IMG/VR virus record: IMGVR_UViG_3300037234_000433
Location: 1 to 35,105 of that record
Reading direction: 5' to 3' (one strand)
Length of the DNA: 35,105 bases
Source: a virus
The notes under the pieces: model-generated
Database searches by the model: none
What the model was told of the DNA's origin: nothing
Seen by the model: only the letters and a program-made list of their open reading frames with translations
Made by a program: the position numbers and the translations under genes
Part shown: positions 6,361-12,411 of the stretch, in pieces
Layout: each line of letters begins with the position of its first letter
How positions within the stretch are numbered: the stretch's first letter is position 1

Positions 6361-7085
6361 GTGATATTTTAAATAAGTATATTAGGGTTGCCGGTGAAAG
6401 ATGGGATCAATTAAGCAATGTATGGATGTTGGTTGTTGAGCCGAAAGAAATTGGAAATATATCTGATCTGGCCCAAGATATAGAAATGAGTGAGAGAGCA
6501 CATAATAGGCTCATTAGAAAATTTGTACAGTGCCACGGCTGGACTAAAAACAAAAATTACAAACCTGAGCCTATTGATGTAATTTTACAGGTAGCCGCAA
6601 AGCACCAGGGTAACTATAGAGAAAAAGCAATTAGCCTAGGTTGTGATGTGTATGTTCAAGAATCTGGTGGTTATTGCCATGCACCTGGTGACGATAGTGA
6701 TTTTAGAATAATAGATGAATGCTATGGTTACGATTACCCAATAAAAGGTGAAATAGGTGATATTGTTATTGTTGAAAACGATATTTTGTGCGAATATAAG
6801 TGGCGTAATTACCTTGCGACCAGGTTCCCAGGTAAGGAAATTAGTGTATTAAATTGCTTTGACACTAGGTGTGTTGAATTCGTAAAAGAGTATATTAAAG
6901 ATGCTGAATATGTCACATTTAGCACAACATTCACTAATTTTGACTGGTTTGATACCCTTAATAAGTCTGTAACGAATCAAAAAATTATAGGCTACTCACA
7001 TGATTCTGAAAAATGGGGGGAGGCTGTGTCTTTATTTGATCACGAAATCGAGATAGTTAAAACTTTAAGGAGCGACCATGAATAA
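6357..7085 (+). CDS. Hypothetical protein, 242 aa
   Basis: GTG start at 6357 overlaps the preceding TGA, with a G-rich upstream region (GGGGGTGAGG). The protein has no clear motif. Residues about 30-65 include helices with ISDLAQDIEMSERAHNRLIRKF, possibly a helix-turn-helix. The rest alternates strands and helices. It overlaps the next gene by 8 nt. Function unknown. Confidence 0.66.
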   Translation: MSDILNKYIRVAGERWDQLSNVWMLVVEPKEIGNISDLAQDIEMSERAHNRLIRKFVQCHGWTKNKNYKPEPIDVILQVAAKHQGNYREKAISLGCDVYVQESGGYCHAPGDDSDFRIIDECYGYDYPIKGEIGDIVIVENDILCEYKWRNYLATRFPGKEISVLNCFDTRCVEFVKEYIKDAEYVTFSTTFTNFDWFDTLNKSVTNQKIIGYSHDSEKWGEAVSLFDHEIEIVKTLRSDHE

Positions 7086-7566
7086 AGAATTGAAAGATAA
7101 GCTTATAGTTGAAACTTATAATTACATAACAAATATACTGAAAGGTATAGGTGCTGAGCTTCCGCCTCAAATGTGTAAGATTGGCGCTTATGGTTCAGCA
7201 GATTGGCATATAAAGTCTACCGCTGAAAAGATCGTTACAAACATACTCTCCCAGACTGAGAGCAAGGGAGAGGGTTGGGTGAGTGTGGATAAAGCCATTA
7301 CTGGTAAGACTGTAATCGCTTGGTATAAAAATTCACTTGGAAAGAAAAGAGTTGTCAGAGCTACTTACTATGAGAAATATCATTTGCAGGTTGAAGATTG
7401 GGATGATATCGATGAAGAGTGGTGTGATTATGCTAATGGAGTACATTACATACCTGAAGGTTGGTATGAAACAAATGAGTCTGATGAGAAGTGTATTAAA
7501 ATAGAATATGATGTTCTAGGATGGCAACCACTTCCAAAGGCACCACATCAAAAGGACGGTAAATAG
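7078..7566 (+). CDS. DUF551 protein, 162 aa
   Basis: Residues about 67-155 match the DUF551 pattern common in phages and prophages: GWVSVDKAITGKTVIAWYKN, RVVRATYYEKYHLQVEDWDD, GVHYIPEGWYETNE and a closing LGWQPLPKAP. The N-terminal helical part (1-60) often accompanies this domain. No biochemical function is established for DUF551. GGAG (7069-7072) precedes the ATG. Confidence 0.75.
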   Translation: MNKELKDKLIVETYNYITNILKGIGAELPPQMCKIGAYGSADWHIKSTAEKIVTNILSQTESKGEGWVSVDKAITGKTVIAWYKNSLGKKRVVRATYYEKYHLQVEDWDDIDEEWCDYANGVHYIPEGWYETNESDEKCIKIEYDVLGWQPLPKAPHQKDGK

Positions 7567-7773
7567 ATGGTAAGAGCTAACTTACATGTAATATGTGGTA
7601 ACTGTGGTTGCAACGATGAAATGTCCTATAAGATCGAAAAAGACGGTCATGATTTCGGGGATAGAATGGAGGACGCTGTTCATATATTCTGTAAGAATTG
7701 TTGCACACTGCATGATTTGAGTGATACGGTTAAGGTTGATGAGCCAAAGGAAAAGGTAGTTGACAGTGAGTAA
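7567..7773 (+). CDS. Zinc-ribbon-like small protein, 68 aa
   Basis: A 68-aa protein with CGNCGC at the N-terminus and CKNCC after about 28 residues, a classic two-knuckle zinc ribbon, followed by an acidic-basic tail. Starts one base after the previous TAG. Its end overlaps the GTG start of the next gene by 8 nt in the sequence AGTGAGTAA, identical to the junction at 2164-2172. Function unknown. Confidence 0.7.
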   Translation: MVRANLHVICGNCGCNDEMSYKIEKDGHDFGDRMEDAVHIFCKNCCTLHDLSDTVKVDEPKEKVVDSE

Positions 7774-7918
7774 AATGAATAGCAACGGTTGTAATGACGA
7801 AAGATGTTCTAAAGGCTGTGTTTGTCCTTCATGCGGTAGGTCGTTAGGAAATGGTAAAGTTTGTTGTGCTATATGGCATGGCTTTAATCCACCAAAGAAA
7901 TCAGGAAGAGGTAAGTAG
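7766..7918 (+). CDS. Tiny Cys-rich protein, 50 aa
   Basis: GTG 7766 gives MSKMNSNGCNDE; an ATG at 7775 is an alternative start. The product has eight cysteines (C-x4-C, C-x1-C-x2-C, CC) around CPSCGRSLGNGKVCC, so it probably binds one or two zinc ions. Its stop overlaps the next GTG (TAGTG). Function unknown. Confidence 0.6.
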   Translation: MSKMNSNGCNDERCSKGCVCPSCGRSLGNGKVCCAIWHGFNPPKKSGRGK

Positions 7919-8457
7919 TGAGTAAAGAGATAGATGAAGTAAAAGCCCTAATCTTGGATGAGTGCGAAAACATCACAGAGGATGAGGCTCATGTAATATC
8001 TAGAAATATTGTGTTTTGGCATGATAAGCAAATTAAAGACCTCCTGACCTCAACAGAGAGTGAACAAACTAAATGCACCGGAAAATGCACAAAGTGTAAG
8101 CTTACTGCTGATGAATGTAATGAAGAGGATTGGCCTGAGTATGATCTTAGATCAATAGATAGTGATCAAGCGAGTGGAGATTCTGTAATATGTCCTCAAC
8201 AATTCCTTACGGTTGGTATAGGGTGGTGTAAAAATGAATGCGGCCGACACTTAGGTATTAAAGATGATAAAGTAATGTGCCGTAAGGGAGAATGCAATTG
8301 TTACGACTGCATTGGAGATAGAGAGGCGGAAGGGGTAGTCTTTAGAACCATGTGCACCTGCACCACCTGTGGAAATAAGCGCTGTCCTAAAGCTACAGAC
8401 CATAACTTAGAGTGTTCAGGTAGTAATGAGCCTAATCAAGAGGGGAGCATTTACTAA
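7918..8457 (+). CDS. Multi-zinc-knuckle protein, 179 aa
   Basis: GTG start within TAGTGAG. After a helical N-terminus the protein carries several cysteine clusters: CTGKCTKCKLTADEC, WCKNECGRHLG, CRKGECNCYDC and CTCTTCGNKRCPKATDH. The C-terminal segment with CGNKRCPKATDH, LECSGSNEPNQEGS and Y is a motif repeatedly seen at the C-terminus of small phage and prophage proteins. Likely a multi-zinc protein; target unknown. The TAA is part of an 18-bp palindrome that leads into promoter-like block C, so the gene closes its group. Confidence 0.7.
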   Translation: MSKEIDEVKALILDECENITEDEAHVISRNIVFWHDKQIKDLLTSTESEQTKCTGKCTKCKLTADECNEEDWPEYDLRSIDSDQASGDSVICPQQFLTVGIGWCKNECGRHLGIKDDKVMCRKGECNCYDCIGDREAEGVVFRTMCTCTTCGNKRCPKATDHNLECSGSNEPNQEGSIY

Positions 8458-8466
8458 TTAGTAAAT
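8449..8466 (+). promoter_or_regulatory. Perfect 18-bp palindrome, candidate operator
   Basis: ATTTACTAATTAGTAAAT is perfectly self-complementary, includes the stop codon of the preceding gene and lies in the -35 region of promoter-like block C. With no loop and no T-tract it is better explained as a protein-binding site than as a terminator. Confidence 0.45.
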
Positions 8467-8479
8467 AAACCACCCTTTT

Positions 8480-8499
8480 TATTATAATTTTATTATATT
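8480..8499 (+). promoter_or_regulatory. Promoter-like AT block C
   Basis: TATTATAATTTTATTATATT, one of the five blocks. No TTGACA upstream; the palindrome at 8449-8466 occupies the -35 region. A 28-nt leader separates it from the ATG at 8528. Confidence 0.5.
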
Positions 8500-8512
8500 G
8501 TAATCATATTAA

Positions 8513-8527
8513 TTATGCGAGAATGTT
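8513..8527 (+). promoter_or_regulatory. Initiation cassette variant (TATGCGAG) for gene 8528
   Basis: GCGAG at 8517-8521, 6 nt before the ATG, with no GGAG alternative. It is the same element as at 1763, with different flanking bases. Confidence 0.5.
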
Positions 8528-8884
8528 ATGAATCAAAAATATTTAGATAGAGTGTTGCCCTTTTTTCCTGATGCCATCATACACAACGTCAATGAAATGA
8601 TTATTGAACCAAAGAAAAACATTTCGTTTCGGTTGGACAATATATTTAGCATGGTTGAATTCGATTGTAAGATGATTGAGTATCTTTCAAGAGCTTCATG
8701 TAAAGGAATGCCTCTGTATTGGGAAAGATACTTCAGGAGGGGTCTAAACTCCTATTTCAGAAAGAACTGGTCTGTAGTGGAAATGGAGCTGATATACACT
8801 CGTTTAGGTGGTGGTGTTAATCGCTCTCTATGTATGAAGTTTATAAGAGGCGGCTTTGACCTTTCATTATTGGAGCGTGCATAG
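8528..8884 (+). CDS. Conserved-looking phage hypothetical protein, 118 aa
   Basis: Residues 30-118 resemble a phage family I recall only as hypothetical. It has an opening helix with MVEFDCKMIEYLSRASCKGM, an aromatic-basic segment YWERYFRRGLNSYFRKNW, and a closing MELIYTRLGGGVNRSL ... FIRGGFDLSLL. It is mainly helical and basic, possibly nucleic-acid binding. It is the first gene after promoter-like block C; the next gene starts one base after its stop, coupled through GGAG in its last codons. Confidence 0.66.
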   Translation: MNQKYLDRVLPFFPDAIIHNVNEMIIEPKKNISFRLDNIFSMVEFDCKMIEYLSRASCKGMPLYWERYFRRGLNSYFRKNWSVVEMELIYTRLGGGVNRSLCMKFIRGGFDLSLLERA

Positions 8885-9145
8885 ATGAATAGTACACGAG
8901 TAGGATTGTCAGAGCAGGCAATAGGCCACCAACAACTTGAAGCGGTTAAGATTGCTAAAGGCTTTGATGTGAAGGAAGATCTTGAGTGGTTGCGTAATTC
9001 ATTGCTTCATAGGAAGATGATTGCTGATCAATCAGAAAAACTGACAGGACAAGCTTTGGTCAATGCTACAAACGTATTTAACCACACTAACAAGCTGATA
9101 GCAAGAGCCTTAGGCCTTGAGTACCTTATCAATCAGGACATATAG
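8885..9145 (+). CDS. Hypothetical helical protein, 86 aa
   Basis: GGAG (8872-8875) lies 9 nt before the ATG. The product is almost wholly helical (LSEQAIGHQQLEAVKIAK, VKEDLEWLRNSLLHRKMIA) without transmembrane segments or cysteines. Function unknown. Two bases separate it from the next gene. Confidence 0.65.
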   Translation: MNSTRVGLSEQAIGHQQLEAVKIAKGFDVKEDLEWLRNSLLHRKMIADQSEKLTGQALVNATNVFNHTNKLIARALGLEYLINQDI

Positions 9146-9147
9146 AT

Positions 9148-9411
9148 ATGAGCGCACATTTTATGAAAATGGTTTGTCCTCGTATTTTAAATGCTGAGTG
9201 CATGAAAAAGTTTGTTGAGTTGCACCCTGAAAAAGTAGTTCCAAAGTTCGATTGTTGCTTTGAAGATTTCTCAATCAACGTAAAGATAGATCGAGAAATT
9301 TTCGATAAAGATGAGTTTGAAATGATATTGACTGAGCACCTAACAAAGAAGTTTGCACGGTATAAGATGCTATCAGATGAGGCTTTTGATCAATTTAATA
9401 GGAGGGTATAG
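9148..9411 (+). CDS. Hypothetical protein, 87 aa
   Basis: An acidic-basic protein with four cysteines that are not arranged as a zinc knuckle (CPRILNAEC, CC) and helices in the C-terminal half. The last codons contain GGAGG (9400-9404), which serves as Shine-Dalgarno for the gene at 9416. Function unknown. Confidence 0.63.
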   Translation: MSAHFMKMVCPRILNAECMKKFVELHPEKVVPKFDCCFEDFSINVKIDREIFDKDEFEMILTEHLTKKFARYKMLSDEAFDQFNRRV

Positions 9412-9415
9412 AGAT

Positions 9416-10039
9416 ATGAGTTACGAAATTCAGGGTGATGCCATAAGGCCATTAAACGAAATCAAAGTAGGTAAGACTGAAATTATTATTAATGTGTATA
9501 GGTTTGAAGCTACAGTTTTACTTACTGAGAGAAGAGAGACTAGAGTGATTAATCATCTCCCTACTGAAGTAATAGTTAAATATATTGATGTCACTATTGA
9601 TGAAGCCATTGCCGTTAAAATAAGAGATGAGCTTAATTATTTGTGTGTGAAATTCAAGCATAATAATATGGAGTATTTCGGAGAGCTTGAATATTCTTCT
9701 CATGACGTATTGTATGCGTTCTCAAATAATAATTTTATAATCCCATTTAAATTGACCTTTGTTAATCCTTATGAGGAAATTGAATTAATTAAATTTCTAG
9801 TTGTAGCAGATAACGGAGCAAGCAAAACCTATAGGCATGCTACAGTGATAGAATGCGAACGATCGGAGATACGCAATAAGGCTTTTGAGTTCTCAGAGTC
9901 TCACGTCAAACATATTAACGGTAGAGGCCTGTCTATGGATTACGAAAAGATCGTAACCACAGTGCAGGAGACAGGCCTCTATAAGGTGCTGAGTGATAAA
10001 GGGGTTAAAATGTTGAGTGATGGGGGATTCATTGAATAA
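9416..10039 (+). CDS. Hypothetical protein, 207 aa, carrying an internal long hairpin
   Basis: The ATG at 9416 follows GGAGG with an 11-nt gap; the frame is open further upstream but overlaps the previous gene. The protein is strand-rich in its first 140 residues (IIINVYRFEATVLL, VIVKYIDVTI, YLCVKFKHNNMEYFGEL) and helical later. No family is recognised. The segment encoding GRGLSMDYEKIVTTVQETGL contains a perfect 13-bp inverted repeat (9922-9981), so codon choice here seems bound to a nucleic-acid structure. Confidence 0.64.
   Translation: MSYEIQGDAIRPLNEIKVGKTEIIINVYRFEATVLLTERRETRVINHLPTEVIVKYIDVTIDEAIAVKIRDELNYLCVKFKHNNMEYFGELEYSSHDVLYAFSNNNFIIPFKLTFVNPYEEIELIKFLVVADNGASKTYRHATVIECERSEIRNKAFEFSESHVKHINGRGLSMDYEKIVTTVQETGLYKVLSDKGVKMLSDGGFIE
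9922..9981 (+). repeat. Long nested inverted repeat inside a coding region
   Basis: TAGAGGCCTGTCT (9922-9934) and AGACAGGCCTCTA (9969-9981) are perfect 13-bp complements. Within the 34-nt spacer a second stem forms: TTACGA (9940-9945) with TCGTAA (9951-9956), loop AAAGA, extended by TGG/CCA across a bulged A. Together this gives about 22 base pairs in 60 nt. It could be an RNA processing or regulatory hairpin, or a DNA recognition site. Confidence 0.7.
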
Positions 10040-10592
10040 TATAGATTGGATTGAAGAAGCTGAAAGTAAAATGATAGATGGCATGGTGGAAGGTCTCACT
10101 AAACATATTAACAATGAGGTTATGCTCAGTTACAGAGCGACTTTAAATGATAAAAATCCTTCTGTTATAGAAAATGTTGAGCTTGACAGAGTAACACCTT
10201 TGAGCGGTGGTAGATCTTCTCATGTTACACAAGATATGTTAAATGAATTGCACAAACTTATAATAGAAGATAATACCCCGATTAGGCGCATTGTTGTAAT
10301 GGATAGAGTCGGCCAAAGCTTTGAACTATTAAATCAAATTAAAGGAGCAGGCAGAACTATTGTAATGCCTTTGCATAGTTATTTACAGCTACGCAGAGAG
10401 GCAGGGGAAGGTGATTCTGTTGATGATGTATTCGACTCTTTTAATGGCGCTAGAATGCCTGTGAATAGAATAGGCGATGAACTGCGATCAATTCCTCTTG
10501 AATGCATTAAATATGATGAACCCGTATATTTTGAGAAAGAAAGCAAGCCTAAGTACACTGCAGGTGGAAGATTAAAAAGGAGAAAGTTTTGA
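10032..10592 (+). CDS. Hypothetical protein, about 186 aa
   Basis: I favour TTG 10032, which has GGGGG at 10022-10026 and overlaps the previous stop by 8 nt as elsewhere in the window. ATG 10020 and GTG 10017 in the same frame are alternatives with poorer ribosome sites. The protein has an acidic helical N-terminus, a central segment with IRRIVVMDRVGQSFELLNQ and GRTIVMPLHSYLQL suggesting alternating strand and helix, and a strongly basic C-terminus (GGRLKRRKF). Function unknown. Its last codons provide AGGAG for the next gene. Confidence 0.6.
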   Translation: MNNIDWIEEAESKMIDGMVEGLTKHINNEVMLSYRATLNDKNPSVIENVELDRVTPLSGGRSSHVTQDMLNELHKLIIEDNTPIRRIVVMDRVGQSFELLNQIKGAGRTIVMPLHSYLQLRREAGEGDSVDDVFDSFNGARMPVNRIGDELRSIPLECIKYDEPVYFEKESKPKYTAGGRLKRRKF

Positions 10593-10864
10593 AAAGTTTT
10601 AAATCACATATAATTTGTATGGTATTGATAGCTGTTACAGGTGTTGTTTGCTCATGCATTAAAGTTGAAAAAAATAGCGATAGCGGAAGGCCTGAGAGTA
10701 GATCTTATGAGGTCTATTGCAATGGTCGTGAAAAAATAGAGTTTAAATATTGCAGAGTACAATCAAGCCAGCTACTTATATGTAGCAATAGAGAAGACAA
10801 CGATATAGACTTGTGGTGCAGTGTGAGTTTTGTAGTAGATATTAAGCATTTAAAAGGATTTTAA
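10589..10864 (+). CDS. Probable lipoprotein or exported Cys-rich protein, 91 aa
   Basis: TTG start at 10589, 6 nt after AGGAG and overlapping the previous TGA. The N-terminus has a basic start (KSFKSH), a hydrophobic core IICMVLIAVTGVV and cysteines at the end (VVCSC). A signal-peptidase II lipobox or a single membrane anchor is likely. The remaining about 65 residues are polar with four more cysteines, compatible with disulfides outside the cytoplasm. Proline is scarce, so an Rz1-type spanin is not supported. A surface-exclusion or envelope role is only inference. Confidence 0.6.
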   Translation: MKSFKSHIICMVLIAVTGVVCSCIKVEKNSDSGRPESRSYEVYCNGREKIEFKYCRVQSSQLLICSNREDNDIDLWCSVSFVVDIKHLKGF

Positions 10865-10867
10865 ATC

Positions 10868-11461
10868 ATGATTAAGATTTTCACAGAAGAAGGAATATTT
10901 TGGGGTCTCCAAATAAATGACAATTGGCCTGAGCTAAAAGCGTTTGTAAAAGCCAAAGGCAGAGAGTCACTGTCTGACTTGTCAAAAAATGACGATGATA
11001 AATTATACTTCTCACTTGCTATGAGTAATCGTGATGCCGAGGAGGAGTACCCCGAAAATGGACAATACTATGTTGCTCATCCTGATCATCATTTGGTGCT
11101 TTATACAAGAGGTGAGTTTATAGCCAAGTTTAAGGTGATTGAGCACGTTAACTTTGATCCTGAGGAGTTCTCACTAACTATTGAAGAAATAAAGCTTGAT
11201 GAGGTTAAAAAGGACAATAAACTGATAGGTACGTGCGCTTATTGCGGAGAGAATGTATTTGAATCAGATGATTACTTTGACCCTTCTTTCTCAATAGATC
11301 CAGTTGACGATTCAAAAGAGGCAAAAGAGGCTGTAAAATGTCTCGAAGCGTACAATGTGAGAGTCCCTTCAAAAGCAAATCACGTTAAATGTAGAGATAG
11401 ATTTATTGAAAGCTATATCCATGTAGAAAGAATGATTAGTAAAAAAATATTGACACTTTAA
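10868..11461 (+). CDS. Hypothetical protein with a zinc-finger-like segment, 197 aa
   Basis: AAAGGA lies 11 nt before the ATG. The first 115 residues are unassigned, with a strand-rich part HLVLYTRGEFIAKFKVIEHV. Residues about 121-180 contain CAYCGENVF and later HVKCRDRF, giving a C-x2-C ... H-x2-C set that could hold one zinc. The last codons overlap the TTGACA of promoter D (11450-11455). Function unknown. Confidence 0.65.
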   Translation: MIKIFTEEGIFWGLQINDNWPELKAFVKAKGRESLSDLSKNDDDKLYFSLAMSNRDAEEEYPENGQYYVAHPDHHLVLYTRGEFIAKFKVIEHVNFDPEEFSLTIEEIKLDEVKKDNKLIGTCAYCGENVFESDDYFDPSFSIDPVDDSKEAKEAVKCLEAYNVRVPSKANHVKCRDRFIESYIHVERMISKKILTL

Positions 11462-11486
11462 TATAATTATTATAATTTTATTAAAC
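11450..11486 (+). promoter_or_regulatory. Promoter D driving the tRNA-like RNAs
   Basis: TTGACA (11450-11455), a 15-nt gap, TATAAT (11471-11476) inside TATTATAATTTTATTAAAC (11468-11486). This is the best of the five blocks. A start point about 7-10 nt after TATAAT would lie just before the first tRNA-like element at 11496. Confidence 0.72.
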
Positions 11487-11495
11487 AATAAGAAT

Positions 11496-11576
11496 TTGCA
11501 TTGTGCGAAAAGAACCTGCGCTGTGAACGAGATTAATCACCTCGGGTGTGGGAGCGGTTGATTACCATCAATGTAA
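11496..11576 (+). ncRNA. tRNA-sized structured RNA (degenerate tRNA-like)
   Basis: TTGCATTG (11496-11503) pairs with CAATGTAA (11569-11576), an 8-bp closing stem of acceptor type around 65 nt. GCG (11505-11507) and CGC (11519-11521) around an 11-nt loop resemble a D-arm. CTC...GAG (11541-11554) could be a long variable arm. A T-arm is only weakly formed (GG-TTGATTA-CC). It lies between promoter D and the clearer tRNA at 11582, only 5 nt apart. No anticodon can be assigned. It could instead be an unrelated leader structure. Confidence 0.35.
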
Positions 11577-11581
11577 TTGTA

Positions 11582-11671
11582 TGCGGTGTAGCTCAGTTGG
11601 TAGAGCGTGTGCGTATAGTTGGCTGAAAGGTCGAAGGCACAAGGTCGGGGGTTCAAGTCCCTCCACTGCAT
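11582..11671 (+). tRNA. tRNA with an expanded (24-nt) anticodon loop; identity undetermined
   Basis: Acceptor TGCGGTG (11582-11588) pairs with CACTGCA (11664-11670). The D-arm is canonical (GCTC-AGTTGGTA-GAGC, 11591-11606). A 5-bp anticodon stem, TGTGC/GCACA (11608-11612, 11637-11641), is followed by a 5-nt variable region and a canonical T-arm with loop TTCAAGT (11647-11663). Between the anticodon stem strands there are 24 nt instead of 7, with a small GAAA-capped hairpin inside. No CCA is encoded. Either a short insertion must be removed, or this is a tRNA-derived RNA that does not decode. The protein frame running through it is an artefact. Confidence 0.6.
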
Positions 11672-11693
11672 TTATTTTAAAAAGGAATATATA

Positions 11694-12080
11694 ATGTCAG
11701 AACAAAAAGTAAAGCCTGTTGCAGGATTCATAAGAGTAACAGGTAAAAAAAGAGGCAATATATATAAACTATCTGTTGATAATATATCAGGATTTATATA
11801 TTACGATGATTGCACTGAAATTTATAGCAAGTCAAACAGCGAAAGTATTGTAACTGTCAAAGAGTTAGAGACTGAAATAGATGAAAAGCTAATTGAATCT
11901 TTTAATACTACTATAGATTACTCTCTTATGTTGCCTGCTGTAAAGACTCATACGGTTGAGTGTCATAATTGCAATAGCGTTGGATGGGTTGAATTGTTTG
12001 ATAGCGCGCACGCAAGAGTTGAGGCGTGCAGTGAGTGTAATAGCGAAGGTTCACTGCCTTACACCATTAAGGCTGAATAA
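11694..12080 (+). CDS. Zinc-knuckle hypothetical protein, 128 aa
   Basis: The ATG at 11694 follows AAAAAGGAA and lies just after the tRNA; the longer frame upstream would translate the tRNA T-arm and is rejected. Residues about 89-120 have CHNCNSVGWVELFDSAHARV then ACSECNSEG, that is CxxC-x2-G ... CxxC-x2-G, the spacing of a DnaJ-type zinc knuckle. The N-terminal 80 residues are a strand-rich domain of unknown kind. It is the first protein gene downstream of promoter D. Confidence 0.68.
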   Translation: MSEQKVKPVAGFIRVTGKKRGNIYKLSVDNISGFIYYDDCTEIYSKSNSESIVTVKELETEIDEKLIESFNTTIDYSLMLPAVKTHTVECHNCNSVGWVELFDSAHARVEACSECNSEGSLPYTIKAE

Positions 12081-12101
12081 AAAAAAGAGTGCTCTTAATT
12101 A

Positions 12102-12189
12102 AGTAGGTAAAAGCGATTCATGTACACCTCTAAGCTATGTGCACCAGACATGAGGGAACCGATATCAGACGTGGTATCACCTGCTTTTT
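12102..12189 (+). ncRNA. Structured RNA or leader with terminal T-run (tRNA-like outline)
   Basis: AGTAGGT (12102-12108) pairs with ACCTGCT (12179-12185), followed at once by a T-tract. Directly inside the 3' strand is GATATC/GGTATC (12161-12166, 12173-12178) with a 6-nt loop, and in the middle TCATGT/ACATGA (12118-12123, 12148-12153) around a 24-nt loop. The closing stem with an adjoining hairpin gives an acceptor-plus-T-arm outline, but the loop lacks TTC. The T-tract and the nearby start at 12215 also suit an attenuator or riboswitch-like leader. It also contains the repeat TGTACACC / TGTGCACC (12121, 12138). Confidence 0.42.
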
Positions 12190-12214
12190 AACTTTAACAA
12201 AAGGAAACGAAACA

Positions 12215-12394
12215 ATGAAAGTCAAAGATTTAAAAGAAGAATGTGGATCTGGTAAAGGTATGGACGTTCATCTTGACAACGATACAACAACAGTCTATAA
12301 AAATGGAGTTGAAGTATTCAAAGGAAACGGGTATAGCGATATGAAAGATTTATGGCAGGCATTGTTTCCAGACGCAGAAGTAGATTGGGTTTAA
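12215..12394 (+). CDS. Hypothetical protein, 59 aa
   Basis: The ATG at 12215 follows AAAAGGAAACG. The longer frame from 12137 would run through the structured RNA and is rejected. The product is small and acidic with a GSGKGMDVHLDNDTTTVYKNG strand region and a C-terminal helix (SDMKDLWQALFP). Function unknown. It may be controlled by the structured leader before it. Confidence 0.62.
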   Translation: MKVKDLKEECGSGKGMDVHLDNDTTTVYKNGVEVFKGNGYSDMKDLWQALFPDAEVDWV

Positions 12395-12411
12395 ATAATA
12401 AAAGGAATAGT

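Noticed and set aside
9729-9748. A sixth copy of the AT promoter block (AATAATTTTATAAT)
   Set aside because: It lies within the coding sequence of 9416..10039, in an Asn-Asn-Phe-Ile-Ile stretch, and matches poorly outside the core.
11619-11693. Upstream extension of the 11694 gene (and likewise 12137-12214 and 13930-13974)
   Set aside because: These frames run through the tRNA, structured RNA or T-arm sequences, and clear ribosome sites lie at the downstream starts.
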